Positions 8,572 through 17,374 of a stretch of DNA of 64,000 bases are shown piece after piece. This DNA comes from Bin34 sp965219935 (GTDB taxonomy: Bacteria > Chloroflexota > Anaerolineae > Caldilineales > Caldilineaceae), in the NCBI GenBank assembly GCA_965219935.1, contig CBDCOU010000003.1, positions 2,728,001 through 2,792,000 on the forward strand. The letters are read 5' to 3'. Under the pieces are notes generated by a model, which saw only the letters and a list, made by a program, of their open reading frames with translations, was not told the DNA's origin and made no database searches. Position numbers and translations under genes: made by a program. Within the stretch, counting starts at the first letter, position 1; the number at the start of each line of letters is the position of its first letter.

Positions 8572-9906
8572 CTACTCAGACTCAGCCGCCAGCAGTTCCT
8601 CCCAGGCGGCACACAGTTCGTCGACGCCTTCGTCCACGGACTTATCGCCCTGCCAGACCGGATCGATGATGCGGTGCACCAGGTTGGGGCTGGTGTAGTA
8701 CTTGAAGTCGGGGGCGGCTATCAGCTTGGGCGGGATGAACGTGGCGAACTCCATGCCCTCGACGAAGGGACGCCGGTACTCCCAGCGATGTTCCTTGTAG
8801 TCGTCCCGGTCCAGGATGGATTGGCGACAGGCCGCACCGCGGCCCTGCGTGGTCCACAGGAACGACTCGTCCGACAGCCAGGTAAGGGCCTCAGCCGACC
8901 GCGCGTACCGGGATTCGTCCTCCTGGATGTACATCTCCTGGGACCCCACGCTGAGGCGCGTGGCCAGTTCACCGCCGATGTTGGGAGTGAATTCAACGGA
9001 AAAGTTGAGGCCCTGCTCGATGTATCCGTTCAGGGTCCAGGGTCCCGTGATGAACATGGAGCCCTCACCCGTGCCGAATGCCTTGTAACGGTCGGCTACG
9101 TCGCGAGTCGCGACCTTGTGGACATCAAAGAGATCCAGCGTCCACTGTGCCGCTTCCTTGGCCGCGTCGGGATTGATGCAGACTTCGGTCAACTCGTCGT
9201 CGGTGATGCGGAACCCCATCTGATGCGCCACCAATCCCCAGATGAACGCGACATGCAAACCCGAGCCCGTCATCAGGAAGCCGGAACGGACAACCGTGTC
9301 GCCTTCCTGCACGCTCATCGCCTTGGCCCACTCCAGCAACTCGTCGTTGTTGGTCGGGGGACTGTCGGGATCCAAGCCGGCCTCCTCGACGTGATCGAGG
9401 TTGATCTCGAGCTGCCAGGTCATGGCGTCCAGCGGCATGTGGTAGAGCTGGTTGTTGAACTGGGGATAGCGGCCCTTGCGAACGGACAGCTCGGTGAAGT
9501 CGCTCCAGTCAAGTCCCGCCTCGGCCAAGTGCTCCTCGACCGGGATCATGACTCCGTCGGCGATGAAGTCCGCGCGCTCGCCGGCATCGGCCCAGCCGAA
9601 GTCGGGAGCCTGCCCTGTGGCAGCGGCCGCCAGCACCTTGGTCTTGTACTCGTTGGACGAGACTTCCAGCTTCTCAATCTGGATGCCCAGGCCGGCGTGC
9701 GCTTCGTTGAAGTTGTCGATGTGCGCGCCCCAGACCTCGGCGTCCGAAGCACTCAGCCACGTCCAATGGTTGACCATGTAGTCCTCGGCCGCGGGTTCGC
9801 CGGCAGCGGGAGCCGCGGGGGCCGCCGCGCACGCAGCCAGCACGGCGGTGCCCGAGGCGACACCTGCCATCTTCAGAAAACTGCGCCTGTTCAATTTGAC
9901 GTTCAT
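8572..9906 (-). CDS. Extracellular sugar-type solute-binding lipoprotein
   Basis: 444 residues, SBP family 1 (MalE/UgpB class). The start ATG 9906 is fixed by a strong AGGAGG seven bases upstream and by the signal peptide: twin-arginine NRRSFLKMAGVASG, hydrophobic stretch, lipobox-like VLAAC, then an Ala/Pro linker. It is probably Tat-exported and lipid-anchored. Typical features include DFGWADAGERADF, a Trp-rich ligand pocket region and TGPWTLNG. It captures a carbohydrate for the downstream MalFG-type permeases; the sialidase-like neighbour makes a glycan-derived sugar plausible but unproven. Confidence 0.9.
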   Translation of the reverse strand: MNVKLNRRSFLKMAGVASGTAVLAACAAAPAAPAAGEPAAEDYMVNHWTWLSASDAEVWGAHIDNFNEAHAGLGIQIEKLEVSSNEYKTKVLAAAATGQAPDFGWADAGERADFIADGVMIPVEEHLAEAGLDWSDFTELSVRKGRYPQFNNQLYHMPLDAMTWQLEINLDHVEEAGLDPDSPPTNNDELLEWAKAMSVQEGDTVVRSGFLMTGSGLHVAFIWGLVAHQMGFRITDDELTEVCINPDAAKEAAQWTLDLFDVHKVATRDVADRYKAFGTGEGSMFITGPWTLNGYIEQGLNFSVEFTPNIGGELATRLSVGSQEMYIQEDESRYARSAEALTWLSDESFLWTTQGRGAACRQSILDRDDYKEHRWEYRRPFVEGMEFATFIPPKLIAAPDFKYYTSPNLVHRIIDPVWQGDKSVDEGVDELCAAWEELLAAESE

Positions 9907-10211
9907 ACCAAATTCCTCCTTGATGGATTCTTCCATGGTCGGCGAGGCGAACCGGCATGCGTCCCCATGGATCCGCGGAGGAGAGGCGCAGACCCGGACG
10001 GAACTTGTACCCGGCACCCCTGCCGGATGCACCGCCGACCAAACGTTCCCGCCTGCTTCAGGGGGGCAGCCACACCCCGGCTCCGTCCTGCCCAAGTGCA
10101 GGGACCGTGCAGCCGATTGAGACACACCGAAGTCGGCACCCGCACCAATGCGAAGGCTATGGGAACTGTCGACACTGCAACCCCATTGTACTTGCCTTCA
10201 AAAACCGGTGG
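9907..10211. other. Upstream region of the sugar-binding protein gene
   Basis: About 305 bp between the sugar-binding protein start and the hairpin behind the sialidase-like gene. It must contain the binding-protein promoter. Apart from the AGGAGG site next to ATG 9906, I cannot identify a convincing promoter or operator. Confidence 0.35.
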
Positions 10212-10235
10212 ACGGGATCCGCGGGCGGATCCCGT
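10212..10235 (-). terminator. Rho-independent-like terminator after the sialidase-like gene
   Basis: Perfect 10-bp stem ACGGGATCCG / CGGATCCCGT with a CGGG loop. On the minus strand the stem is followed after a few bases by GGTTTTTG. It sits about 75 bp beyond the stop of the sialidase-like gene and separates it from the sugar transporter genes. Confidence 0.5.
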
Positions 10236-10307
10236 GTTGTCACATGCGGGCTTGTTGAGCATCGGGACCGGATTGCGGGATCGGACCGGTGGACCGGTTG
10301 TTTCAGT

Positions 10308-11456
10308 TCAGGCCAGCCGAAACCGTGTGGTCCGCATATACTGAATCGGCTCGTCATCCGTGCTGTATTCGTGGTACGCCGCCACCAGCGTCCCGTCCGG
10401 GCACTGGGCCACGGAGGGATAGCCGGTGTGCCAGTAGACGGGATCGTCCGGGGGACCGCCCACGCACCCGCAGATTGTGAACTCGTCAACCGGATCCCAG
10501 TCGAGGCCGTTCTCCGACACACATCCGCGCACACCCATGGGCTCGGCGCGGTAGCCGTACACGGACAGCACCCGGCCGTCCTGAAGCTGCAGCAGATCGG
10601 GTGGATAGCCCCACAGGGCCGTGCGGCGGGGTGAACTCCAGGTAATGCCGTCGTCGTCGGAATGCGCGATCCACATGTTGTCGAAGCGTTCGGGCCGCAC
10701 CGTCATCCGCATCATGCAAATCAGGCGCCCCGAGGCCAGGCGCACCATCGAGGGTTCCTGGAAGGCGCGGATGTGGGCGGGGTCGTAGCCGATGGTGCTC
10801 CAGTATTCCCAGTTGTCCCCGTCGTCGTCGGAGCGGAGGAGGAAGCAGCGCATCGTTTCGCCGACGGTAAGGCCCCGTGAACCCGTAAAACCGTCGCGGT
10901 GGATGCCGCCCATGAGGGGCATCAGCAAGCCGCCGTCCGGCAGTTCCACCACATGGCCCGCACCCGAGCCACCGCACATGTAGGCACTGTTACCCGAGTC
11001 CGCAATCGGGAAGGTGTTGACGGGAATTGGCCCCTCCCAGGTATGTCCGGCATCGGCGGAGCGAAACAGGGCGTAGCCGGTCTGGCGCTTGAGTCGTTCC
11101 CCGCCGGGACCCAGGCCCTGCAGGTCGATGCGGTGCAGGGCGGAGGGTGCAATGAAACTGCACACACGGGTGTGCATCAGCAGCGTACCGTCCGCGCGCT
11201 GGCTCAAGGCGCAGTCCCAGTTGCCGCCGTGGTCCGTGAAGGGCCAGACCACCTGCATGCCGTCCCGGTCCCACGACCGCCCACCGTCAGTGGACCGAAT
11301 CAGGCAGGACTGGCCGCTGTCGGAGTGAACGCGGCCCCGTTCCTGATTGAACGCCATCAGCATGTCACCGTCGGCCAGCTGGATGATGCTGCCCTGATTG
11401 CAGGCCTGACTCTCGTCCTTGTACACCACTGCCGTTTCCACTTCACGGATATCCAT
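10308..11456 (-). CDS. Sialidase-fold (BNR/Asp-box) protein
   Basis: 382 residues, a six-bladed beta-propeller of the sialidase superfamily. At least four Asp boxes are visible: STDGGRSWDRDG, SADAGHTWEG, SDDDGDNWEYW and SDDDGITWSSP. ATG 11456 is preceded by AAGGAG at good spacing, and the frame upstream has no family resemblance. There is no signal peptide, so the protein appears cytoplasmic, unlike many secreted sialidases. Similar proteins in environmental Chloroflexota and Planctomycetes are annotated exo-alpha-sialidase, but glycosidase activity is not assured. It lies upstream of the sugar ABC transporter on the same strand, separated by a terminator-like hairpin. Confidence 0.85.
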   Translation of the reverse strand: MDIREVETAVVYKDESQACNQGSIIQLADGDMLMAFNQERGRVHSDSGQSCLIRSTDGGRSWDRDGMQVVWPFTDHGGNWDCALSQRADGTLLMHTRVCSFIAPSALHRIDLQGLGPGGERLKRQTGYALFRSADAGHTWEGPIPVNTFPIADSGNSAYMCGGSGAGHVVELPDGGLLMPLMGGIHRDGFTGSRGLTVGETMRCFLLRSDDDGDNWEYWSTIGYDPAHIRAFQEPSMVRLASGRLICMMRMTVRPERFDNMWIAHSDDDGITWSSPRRTALWGYPPDLLQLQDGRVLSVYGYRAEPMGVRGCVSENGLDWDPVDEFTICGCVGGPPDDPVYWHTGYPSVAQCPDGTLVAAYHEYSTDDEPIQYMRTTRFRLA

Positions 11457-11915
11457 GATGCGCTCCTTTTGCAAACATCGTCGGAACGGGTGCCTGGTTC
11501 GGGTTTCCGCCGTGCCGCGGGTGGACCCTGACGCAGGCACCCACATTATCGATTGGGCCGCGAAGAGCACGATCTGCGATCGAGACGGCATCGTTTCAAT
11601 TTCGTTGACGGAAAAAGCCGCTCGCTGTCAACGGAGCTGGACCCGCCCCAGAGACAGGGGCTGCATGCCACGCCATCGGTAGCAGACCCCACTCTTCATC
11701 TACGGGCCCGGGCACGCTTGGCCGCGATGCCTCCATGGGCGGATACGCCCGGCTCCAAGGACGAGTGCCGGCTTCTCGAAGACCTCCCTATGCCCTACCG
11801 CACGGACATTGGGGCGGTAACAGCAATGCGGTATACTGCCGACTTAAGACCTGCGCCGGGAGCCTTACAACGCATAATCCGGGTCGCTTTGCCCAAACTC
11901 CTCTTCCCAAAGATC
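11457..11915. other. Divergent intergenic region between sialidase-like and repeat-protein genes
   Basis: 460 bp carrying the promoters of two divergent genes. A TATACT hexamer at 11832-11837 is a candidate -10 box for the repeat protein, though I see no convincing -35. The in-frame codons from 11553 have no family resemblance and I treat them as untranslated. Confidence 0.35.
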
Positions 11916-12851
11916 ATGCGTTCATATATTTCAGCTTCGGCATCCGTTCTTGTAGCGGGTTTCCTCTTGAGTTTGGTTCTGATTGTCGGAACTCCCTCGC
12001 TTGTTTCGGCAGATGAGGCTCAAGAATGCAACGAATGGGCCGGCTACCACCGGCACTCCTTCGGATGCCACGCCCATCCCGACGACCCCCACCCGACGGC
12101 CGCTGAGTCCGCCATGGCTGAACCCGCCATGGCTCCCATGGCCGACGAATCCATGGCCACCGAAACCATGGTCATGGCACCCATGGCTCCCATGGCCCCG
12201 CCTGTTCCCGTGTACGGTCTCGAGGGATGCAACGAATGGGCCAGCTACCATTGGCACTCCTTCGGATGCCACGCCCATCCCGACGACCCCCACCCGCCGG
12301 CCGCCGAGCCTGCCATGGCTGAACCCGCCATGGCACCCATGGCCGACGCATCCATGGCCATGGCCCCGCCTGCGCCAATGGCCGATGCCGAAGAATGCAA
12401 CGCATGGGCCGGCTACCATCGGCACTCCTTCGGATGCCACGCCCATCCCGACGACCCCCACCCGCCGGCCGCCGAGCCTGCCATGGCTGAACCCGCCATG
12501 GCACCCATGGCCGACGCATCCATGGCCACCGAAACCATGGTCATGGCTCCCATGGCCCCGCCTGTTCCCGTGTACGGTCTCGAGGGATGCAACGAATGGG
12601 CCAGCTACCATTGGCACTCCTTCGGGTGCCACGCCCATCCCGACGACCCCCATCCGCCGGCCGCCGAGCCCGCCATGGCTGAACCCGCCATGGCCGACGC
12701 ATCCATGGCCACCGAAACCATGGTCATGGCTCCCATGGCCTCGCCTGCGCCAATGGCCGATGCCCAAGAATGCAACGCATGGGCCGGCTACCATTGGCAC
12801 TCCTTCGGGTGCCACGCCCATCCCGACACCCCCCACACATCTGAAGAATGA
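11916..12851 (+). CDS. Secreted protein with five His/Cys-rich repeats, unknown function
   Basis: 311 residues from ATG 11916, which opens a signal peptide: basic MRSY, hydrophobic SVLVAGFLLSLVLIVGTPSL, cleavage near VSA-DEA. ATG 11790 is a possible earlier start but would bury the signal. The mature protein is five copies of a 22-24 residue module, C-N-x-W-A-x-Y-H-x-H-S-F-G-C-H-A-H-P-D-x-P-H-P, joined by Met/Ala/Pro-rich linkers built from AEPAMAP and ADASMA units. Each module has two cysteines, two tyrosine/tryptophan positions and five histidines, and looks like a compact metal-binding or disulphide-bonded motif. No known family is recognised. The gene stands alone. A role in periplasmic metal (Zn, Cu or Ni) binding is inferred from composition only. 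Confidence 0.72.
   Translation: MRSYISASASVLVAGFLLSLVLIVGTPSLVSADEAQECNEWAGYHRHSFGCHAHPDDPHPTAAESAMAEPAMAPMADESMATETMVMAPMAPMAPPVPVYGLEGCNEWASYHWHSFGCHAHPDDPHPPAAEPAMAEPAMAPMADASMAMAPPAPMADAEECNAWAGYHRHSFGCHAHPDDPHPPAAEPAMAEPAMAPMADASMATETMVMAPMAPPVPVYGLEGCNEWASYHWHSFGCHAHPDDPHPPAAEPAMAEPAMADASMATETMVMAPMASPAPMADAQECNAWAGYHWHSFGCHAHPDTPHTSEE
12024..12850 (+). repeat. Five in-frame DNA repeats encoding the His/Cys modules
   Basis: Repeat units begin at 12024, 12225, 12393, 12585 and 12768. The ~75-bp module-coding core is nearly identical between copies; the linker varies in length by loss or gain of short ATGGC-containing units. Units 2 and 4, and units 1, 3 and 5, form two subtypes (GCNEWAS versus ECNxWAG), pointing to duplication of a two-module block. 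Confidence 0.8.
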
Positions 12852-12936
12852 TGCGCAATTGGTAGTTGGGGACTTGGTTCCGCCTCAATGCAAGGGAGTC
12901 CCGACGTAGGATCGTGGCTCCCACCCGCGACGCGCA

Positions 12937-12970
12937 CCCAGGCTGGCCTCTATACAAAGTCCAGCCTGGG
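12937..12970. terminator. Inverted repeat downstream of the repeat-protein gene
   Basis: Perfect 10-bp arms CCCAGGCTGG / CCAGCCTGGG around a 14-nt loop, 85 bp after the stop codon. No T-run follows. It may be a 3'-end hairpin for the repeat-protein mRNA. Confidence 0.3.
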
Positions 12971-13688
12971 GCCTGCGGCATGGCTGACACGCCCCATTCC
13001 ACATCAAAGGCGGAACCGGAGATGGTGGACTGGGCGGACTCGGTAACGTCTGTATTCCGGCACGGCTGAGGCTGGCCGACTGCGAGCACCGGTACGCACA
13101 CCACAGGGCACACCAAACCGGACCTCAACCGTCGGTGGCCTTCTTCACACCGGACAAGCGGTGTACGGTGTTGCGCAACGACCCGGGCCATAGCCTGGCT
13201 GCACTGCGCGTATCCGGGATAGACAGGGCGTGTATGGAAGCGACGCAGGTCCTACCCCACGTGGTACGCATACATGTACCGCGGCACACCGTAGGGAGCC
13301 TTGGACCTGGAAGCAACGTGGCCCAGGCGACCGCATGACGGATACGGCGGTTGCAAAAGCCGGGATCAAGCGTTGCCAACGCAAGATCGCCGACACTGCC
13401 AAGGCAACCGTCGTCTTGCGGGCTACGGTAACTCCTCCTCCGAGCCGGTGACAGGGTTCCTCGTCCGTTCCGCGGATCTGGCCTGTCAACGAAACAGACA
13501 CTGTGCCCCAACTGTGCACCAGGACACATCGGACCGTGTCGGTGGGTTAGAATGGGTTGCTTCCAGAGTGTCCAGGCAAAGTCGGCAGTCCCTGCAGGGA
13601 CCATAGCTGACCGGAACCCCCGCCGGCCCAAACGGGCCGCGTTTGTCGCGGGCGCGTCTGGTGCATCCCTTGCAATCGGAGGAAATCC
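12971..13688. other. Long intergenic region upstream of the second peptide ABC operon
   Basis: About 720 bp with several overlapping short ORFs but no family motif, no IS signature and no RNA gene that I recognise. It must include the promoter of the operon starting at 13689. A TTAGAAT element near 13547 could be a -10 box, without a clear -35. Confidence 0.35.
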
Positions 13689-15377
13689 ATGCTGAGATTG
13701 AACCGTCGCAGATTCCTGCAATTGGCCGGCGCCGGCGCCGGCCTGGCCGTCCTGGCCGCCTGTGCCGAGGCCGCGCCGGCCGCGCCGGCCGTGGTGGACG
13801 AGCCCACCCCCGTACCCATGTCGGAGGCGGATGTGGCCGCCTCGGCCGACGATCCCGGCCTGATGCGGCCCTCCGGCACGCCCAAGCGCGGCGGCCATCT
13901 GAAGACCGCGTTCGGCGTGACCATGGCCAGCTTCGACGCCCACCAAGGCGGCGGCACGCACGTGCTCAGCCACATGTACAACAATCTGGTGCGCAACAAC
14001 CTGGTCGATGGCCTGCGCACCGTCGTGCCGGACTTGGCCCGCAGCGTCGACGTGTCGGACGATGGCAAGACCTACACCTTCAACCTGCGTTCGGGGGTCA
14101 AGTACCACAACGGAGCCGACTTCACCTCGGCCGACGTGCTGGCCACCTTCAACCGCATCATGGATCCGCCCCAGGGCATGATCTCGCCCCTGAAGGCCGA
14201 GTTCTCGTTCGTGGAGGAGATCACGGCACCGGATGCCGGCACTGCCGTCTTCCACCTGAGCGCGCCGCGCTCCTACTTCCTGAACGTGCTGTCGGCCACC
14301 AACGCCTACATCTATTCCGAGGCCTCGCTGCAGGAGAACGACTTCGACCTGCGTGACGTGATTGCCCCCGGCACCGGTGCCTTCAGGTTCGTTGAGCACC
14401 AGCCGGCCGAGCGCTGGCTGCTGGAACGCAACCCGGACTACTGGGATGCGGAACTGCCCTACATCGACCAGCTGGAACTGTTGCATGTGCCCGCCTGGTC
14501 CGATCGCGGCACGGCGGTTCTGACCGGCCAGGCCGACATGTCCTGGAACGTGGCCTTCGAAACCTGGCAGGAAGGTTCGGCCCGCGACGACATCGACAAC
14601 AAACTGCTGCCCAACTTCGGGGCCTACTGGCTGTTCATGAACAACGCGTCCGGCCCCCTGGCCGATTCCCGCGTGCGCAAGGCCATCCACCTGGGTGTGT
14701 CCAAGCAGAACCTCAAGGCGGCCTTCGGCACCCAGGAGGTGATCAACATCACGCGCTGGGTCCCGCAGGGCGATCCCTATGCCACCTCCCCGGGCGACCT
14801 GGCCTCCATGCCGGGCTACCGCGAGGACAAGACCGAGGACATTGCCGAAGCCAAGCGCCTGCTGGCGGAAGCCGGCTACGGCGACAACTTCCCCGAACTG
14901 GAAATCCTGGCGGCCAGCGGCCCCCAGGCCGAACTGCTGGCCCCCGCCGTGCAGGACATGCTCAACCGCGATCTGGGCATTCCCACCAAGATCCGCATTA
15001 TCGAGCGCGCCAGCCTGGGCACGGAACAGCAGCAGGGCACCTACCAACTGATGGTGCACACCCGCGGCCACGGCGTCTCCGACATCTCGCCGCGCGGCAA
15101 CCTGTGGTGGCGGACCGGCGGTTCCCAGAACTTCGGCGGCTACTCCGAACCGCGGTTCGATGCGCTGCTGGACCAGATCGACGACGAAACCGACGTCCCG
15201 ACCCGGCAGGGCCAGATCAACGACGCCCAGGATATCCTGGACGACAACCCGCCGGAATACCTGATCGGCTACACCTACCACCTGCCCATGTGGAACTCCA
15301 AGGTCAAGGGCATCGAACTCCACGATCGCATCTTTGCCGAATGGGGTCGCATGGAAACCGTTTGGATCGACAGCTAA
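13689..15377 (+). CDS. Peptide/nickel ABC transporter substrate-binding lipoprotein (SBP family 5)
   Basis: 562 residues. The start is fixed by GGAGGAAATCC just upstream and a twin-arginine lipoprotein signal (NRRRFLQLAGAGAGLAVLAAC). Family-5 signatures include the N-terminal GGHLKTAFG, YNNLVRNN, VKYHNGADFTSADVLATFNR, ERNPDYWD, and late VRKAIHLGVSKQNL. The protein binds a peptide or similar ligand outside the membrane and delivers it to the DppB/DppC-type permeases that follow. A strong hairpin separates it from the permease genes. Confidence 0.93.
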   Translation: MLRLNRRRFLQLAGAGAGLAVLAACAEAAPAAPAVVDEPTPVPMSEADVAASADDPGLMRPSGTPKRGGHLKTAFGVTMASFDAHQGGGTHVLSHMYNNLVRNNLVDGLRTVVPDLARSVDVSDDGKTYTFNLRSGVKYHNGADFTSADVLATFNRIMDPPQGMISPLKAEFSFVEEITAPDAGTAVFHLSAPRSYFLNVLSATNAYIYSEASLQENDFDLRDVIAPGTGAFRFVEHQPAERWLLERNPDYWDAELPYIDQLELLHVPAWSDRGTAVLTGQADMSWNVAFETWQEGSARDDIDNKLLPNFGAYWLFMNNASGPLADSRVRKAIHLGVSKQNLKAAFGTQEVINITRWVPQGDPYATSPGDLASMPGYREDKTEDIAEAKRLLAEAGYGDNFPELEILAASGPQAELLAPAVQDMLNRDLGIPTKIRIIERASLGTEQQQGTYQLMVHTRGHGVSDISPRGNLWWRTGGSQNFGGYSEPRFDALLDQIDDETDVPTRQGQINDAQDILDDNPPEYLIGYTYHLPMWNSKVKGIELHDRIFAEWGRMETVWIDS

Positions 15378-15411
15378 CGCTTGAAACGGCCCCACGGGCC
15401 ATTGTTGGAGA

Positions 15412-15441
15412 CCGGAGAGTCGGGTTGCCCCGACTCTCCGG
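15412..15441 (+). promoter_or_regulatory. Intercistronic stem-loop after the binding-protein gene
   Basis: Perfect 13-bp stem CCGGAGAGTCGGG / CCCGACTCTCCGG with a TTGC tetraloop, 35 bp after the binding-protein stop. It occupies the same position as the hairpin in the sugar transporter operon (8454-8490). It is probably an mRNA-stabilising or partial-termination element that sets binding protein above permease. Confidence 0.6.
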
Positions 15442-15460
15442 CCGCATGTTCAACTGATCG

Positions 15461-15482
15461 GCCCGGCCAAACGGGGCCGGGC
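15461..15482 (+). promoter_or_regulatory. GC hairpin at the dppB-like translation start
   Basis: 8-bp stem GCCCGGCC / GGCCGGGC with an AAACGG loop, ending six bases before ATG 15488. No purine-rich ribosome binding site is visible, so this structure probably limits dppB-like translation initiation. Confidence 0.4.
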
Positions 15483-15487
15483 ACACC

Positions 15488-16447
15488 ATGCGCCAGTACA
15501 TCCTGCAGCGCCTTCTGATCGCGATCCCGACGGTGTTCGGGGTCACGGTTTTGATCTTCCTCGCCATGCGGGTAATCCCGGGCGATCCGCTGCAGACCAT
15601 CTACACGGAAGCGACCGGAGCCTACATCCTGTCCGAGGAGGAGTTGGCCGAGGTCCGGGCCAGTCTGGGGTTGGACAAGCCCCTGTGGCAGCAGTATCTG
15701 TCCTGGATGGGCCAGGTGTTCCGAGGCGAGATGGGATACTCGTTCTGGACCAAGGATCCCATCAGCCAGATGATCCTGCGCCGGGGTCCCATCTCCGCCC
15801 AGATCGCCATCTTCGCCGTGGTGCTGTCGTGGCTCTTCGGCGTGCCCATCGGCCTGCTCAGCGCCTGGTTCCGCAACAGCTGGGCCGACCAGGTGTCCCG
15901 GGCCGGGATCACTATCTTCCTAGCCGTGCCCAGCTTCTGGCTGGGCCTGCTAATCATTCTCTTTACCGTCCTGGTGCTGACTTGGCGCCCGCCCCTGACC
16001 ATCATCCAGTTCTGGGAGGATCCCGGAGCCAACTTCGCGATCGTGGCCCTGCCGTCCATCACCCTGGGTCTGGGGTTGGGCGCGGCCACCGCCCGCATGG
16101 CGCGTTCGGCGGCCCTGGAGGCGCTGTTTGACGACTACGTGCGTACGGCCCGGGCCAAGGGTCTGGGCAACAGCCTGATCATCTGGCGGCACGTGTTCAA
16201 GAACGCCATGCTGCCGGTGATCACGTCGACCGGCCTTGCCCTCGGCGGCCTGCTGGGCGGCACCGTCTCGGTGGAGAAGGCCTTTGCGGTGCCCGGCCTA
16301 GGCAGCCTGATGGTCCAGGGCATGCAGGAGCGCGACTGGATGATGATCCAGAACCTGGTCCTGGTGTACGGCCTAATCTACGTCTTCGTGAACCTCCTGG
16401 TCGACCTGAGCTACGGCCTGCTGGATCCGCGCATCCGCTACAGCTAA
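15488..16447 (+). CDS. Peptide ABC transporter permease, DppB type
   Basis: 319 residues starting MRQYILQRLLIAIPTVFGVT, the canonical DppB N-terminus with a first membrane helix, then MRVIPGDPL. The EAA-loop region (YVRTARAKGLGNSLIIWRHV) and the C-terminal LVDLSYGLLDPRIRY are family hallmarks. It is second in the operon after the binding protein and 21 bp before the DppC-type gene. Confidence 0.94.
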   Translation: MRQYILQRLLIAIPTVFGVTVLIFLAMRVIPGDPLQTIYTEATGAYILSEEELAEVRASLGLDKPLWQQYLSWMGQVFRGEMGYSFWTKDPISQMILRRGPISAQIAIFAVVLSWLFGVPIGLLSAWFRNSWADQVSRAGITIFLAVPSFWLGLLIILFTVLVLTWRPPLTIIQFWEDPGANFAIVALPSITLGLGLGAATARMARSAALEALFDDYVRTARAKGLGNSLIIWRHVFKNAMLPVITSTGLALGGLLGGTVSVEKAFAVPGLGSLMVQGMQERDWMMIQNLVLVYGLIYVFVNLLVDLSYGLLDPRIRYS

Positions 16448-16468
16448 CACCGCCAAGGACCATCCGCA

Positions 16469-17374
16469 GTGCAGGCTACGCCCAATCCCGCCTTTCGGCC
16501 CTTGACGGACATCAGTCGCTGGGATCGCCTGTGGAACGCCGTGCGCCGGTTCCGAACCGTCTCGGCCCTCGGTTCCGTGGCCCTGGTCGCGTGGTTCCTG
16601 TTGTTTGTAATCGCGATTGGGGCACCGATACTGGCACCCTATCCGCCCAACGAAGCCGACTACAGTGCCGTCCGCCAGGGACCGTCGGTCACCCACCTGC
16701 TGGGCACCGACAACCTGGGCCGCGACATCCTCAGCCGCATCATCCACGGTGCGCGCATCACACTGCTGGTAAGCGTAACGTCGGTGTTCCTGGGCGATGC
16801 CATTGGGTTTGTTTGGGGCGTAATCTCGGGCTTTCTGGGTCGCCGCTTCGACCTGTTCAGCCAGAGGGTGATCGACATTCTGATGTCGTTTCCCTCGCTC
16901 ATCCTGGCTCTCATGCTGCTCGTGGTGCTGGGCGCGGGCATCGAAACCGTGATTGTGGCCATCGCGTCGACCCAAATTCCTGCCGCCACGCGCATCACCC
17001 GGTCGGTGGTGCTCTCCGTACGCGAAGCCATGTACGTGGAGGCGGCCCGGTCGATCGGGGTCAACAACCTGCGCCTGATGGTACGGCATGTGGCGCCGCA
17101 GGTGGCCGCACCGATCCTGGTGGTGGCCACACTGCACCTGGGCGGAGCCATCTTCGCCGAATCGGCGCTCAGCTTCCTGGGCCTGGGCATCCCTCCGCCG
17201 GCTCCCAGCTGGGGCAACATGCTGGGCGGGGTGACGGCGGCCGCCTTCAAGCCGCCCTGGTGGCTGGTGGTCTTTCCGGGCCTGGCCATCACCCTGACCA
17301 TCATGGCCGCCAACCTGTTTGGCGATGCCCTGAGGGACTTCCTGGATCCCAAGCTGCGCCAGCGCATTGACTGA
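16469..17374 (+). CDS. Peptide ABC transporter permease, DppC type
   Basis: 301 residues, GTG start at 16469. It shows the DppC signature LLGTDNLGRDILSRIIHGAR, an EAA loop (YVEAARSIGVNNLRLMVRH), ESALSFLGLGIPPP, and the C-terminal NLFGDALRDFLDPKLRQ. It ends the operon. No ATP-binding genes follow, so the transporter must borrow ATPases encoded elsewhere, possibly the DppDF-like pair at 734-2816 (inference). Confidence 0.94.
   Translation: MQATPNPAFRPLTDISRWDRLWNAVRRFRTVSALGSVALVAWFLLFVIAIGAPILAPYPPNEADYSAVRQGPSVTHLLGTDNLGRDILSRIIHGARITLLVSVTSVFLGDAIGFVWGVISGFLGRRFDLFSQRVIDILMSFPSLILALMLLVVLGAGIETVIVAIASTQIPAATRITRSVVLSVREAMYVEAARSIGVNNLRLMVRHVAPQVAAPILVVATLHLGGAIFAESALSFLGLGIPPPAPSWGNMLGGVTAAAFKPPWWLVVFPGLAITLTIMAANLFGDALRDFLDPKLRQRID

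Noticed and set aside
8497..10344. 615-codon plus-strand frame
   Set aside because: Antisense to the sugar-binding protein gene, which has a clear AGGAGG and Tat lipoprotein signal.
11931..12836. Gly/His-rich 301-codon minus-strand frame over the His/Cys repeats
   Set aside because: The repetitive antisense text simply mirrors the plus-strand repeats. The plus strand has the signal peptide and conserved Cys/His pattern.
12024..12851. Regularly spaced ~75-bp DNA repeats that might look like a CRISPR or satellite array
   Set aside because: The repeats are in frame, of unequal spacing, far longer than CRISPR repeats, and the 'spacers' share sequence.
13125..15395. 756-codon open frame on the minus strand
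   Set aside because: It is the antisense shadow of the family-5 binding-protein gene (13689-15377), which has a signal peptide, ribosome site and family motifs. The antisense product is a low-complexity Val/Gly/His/Arg mixture.
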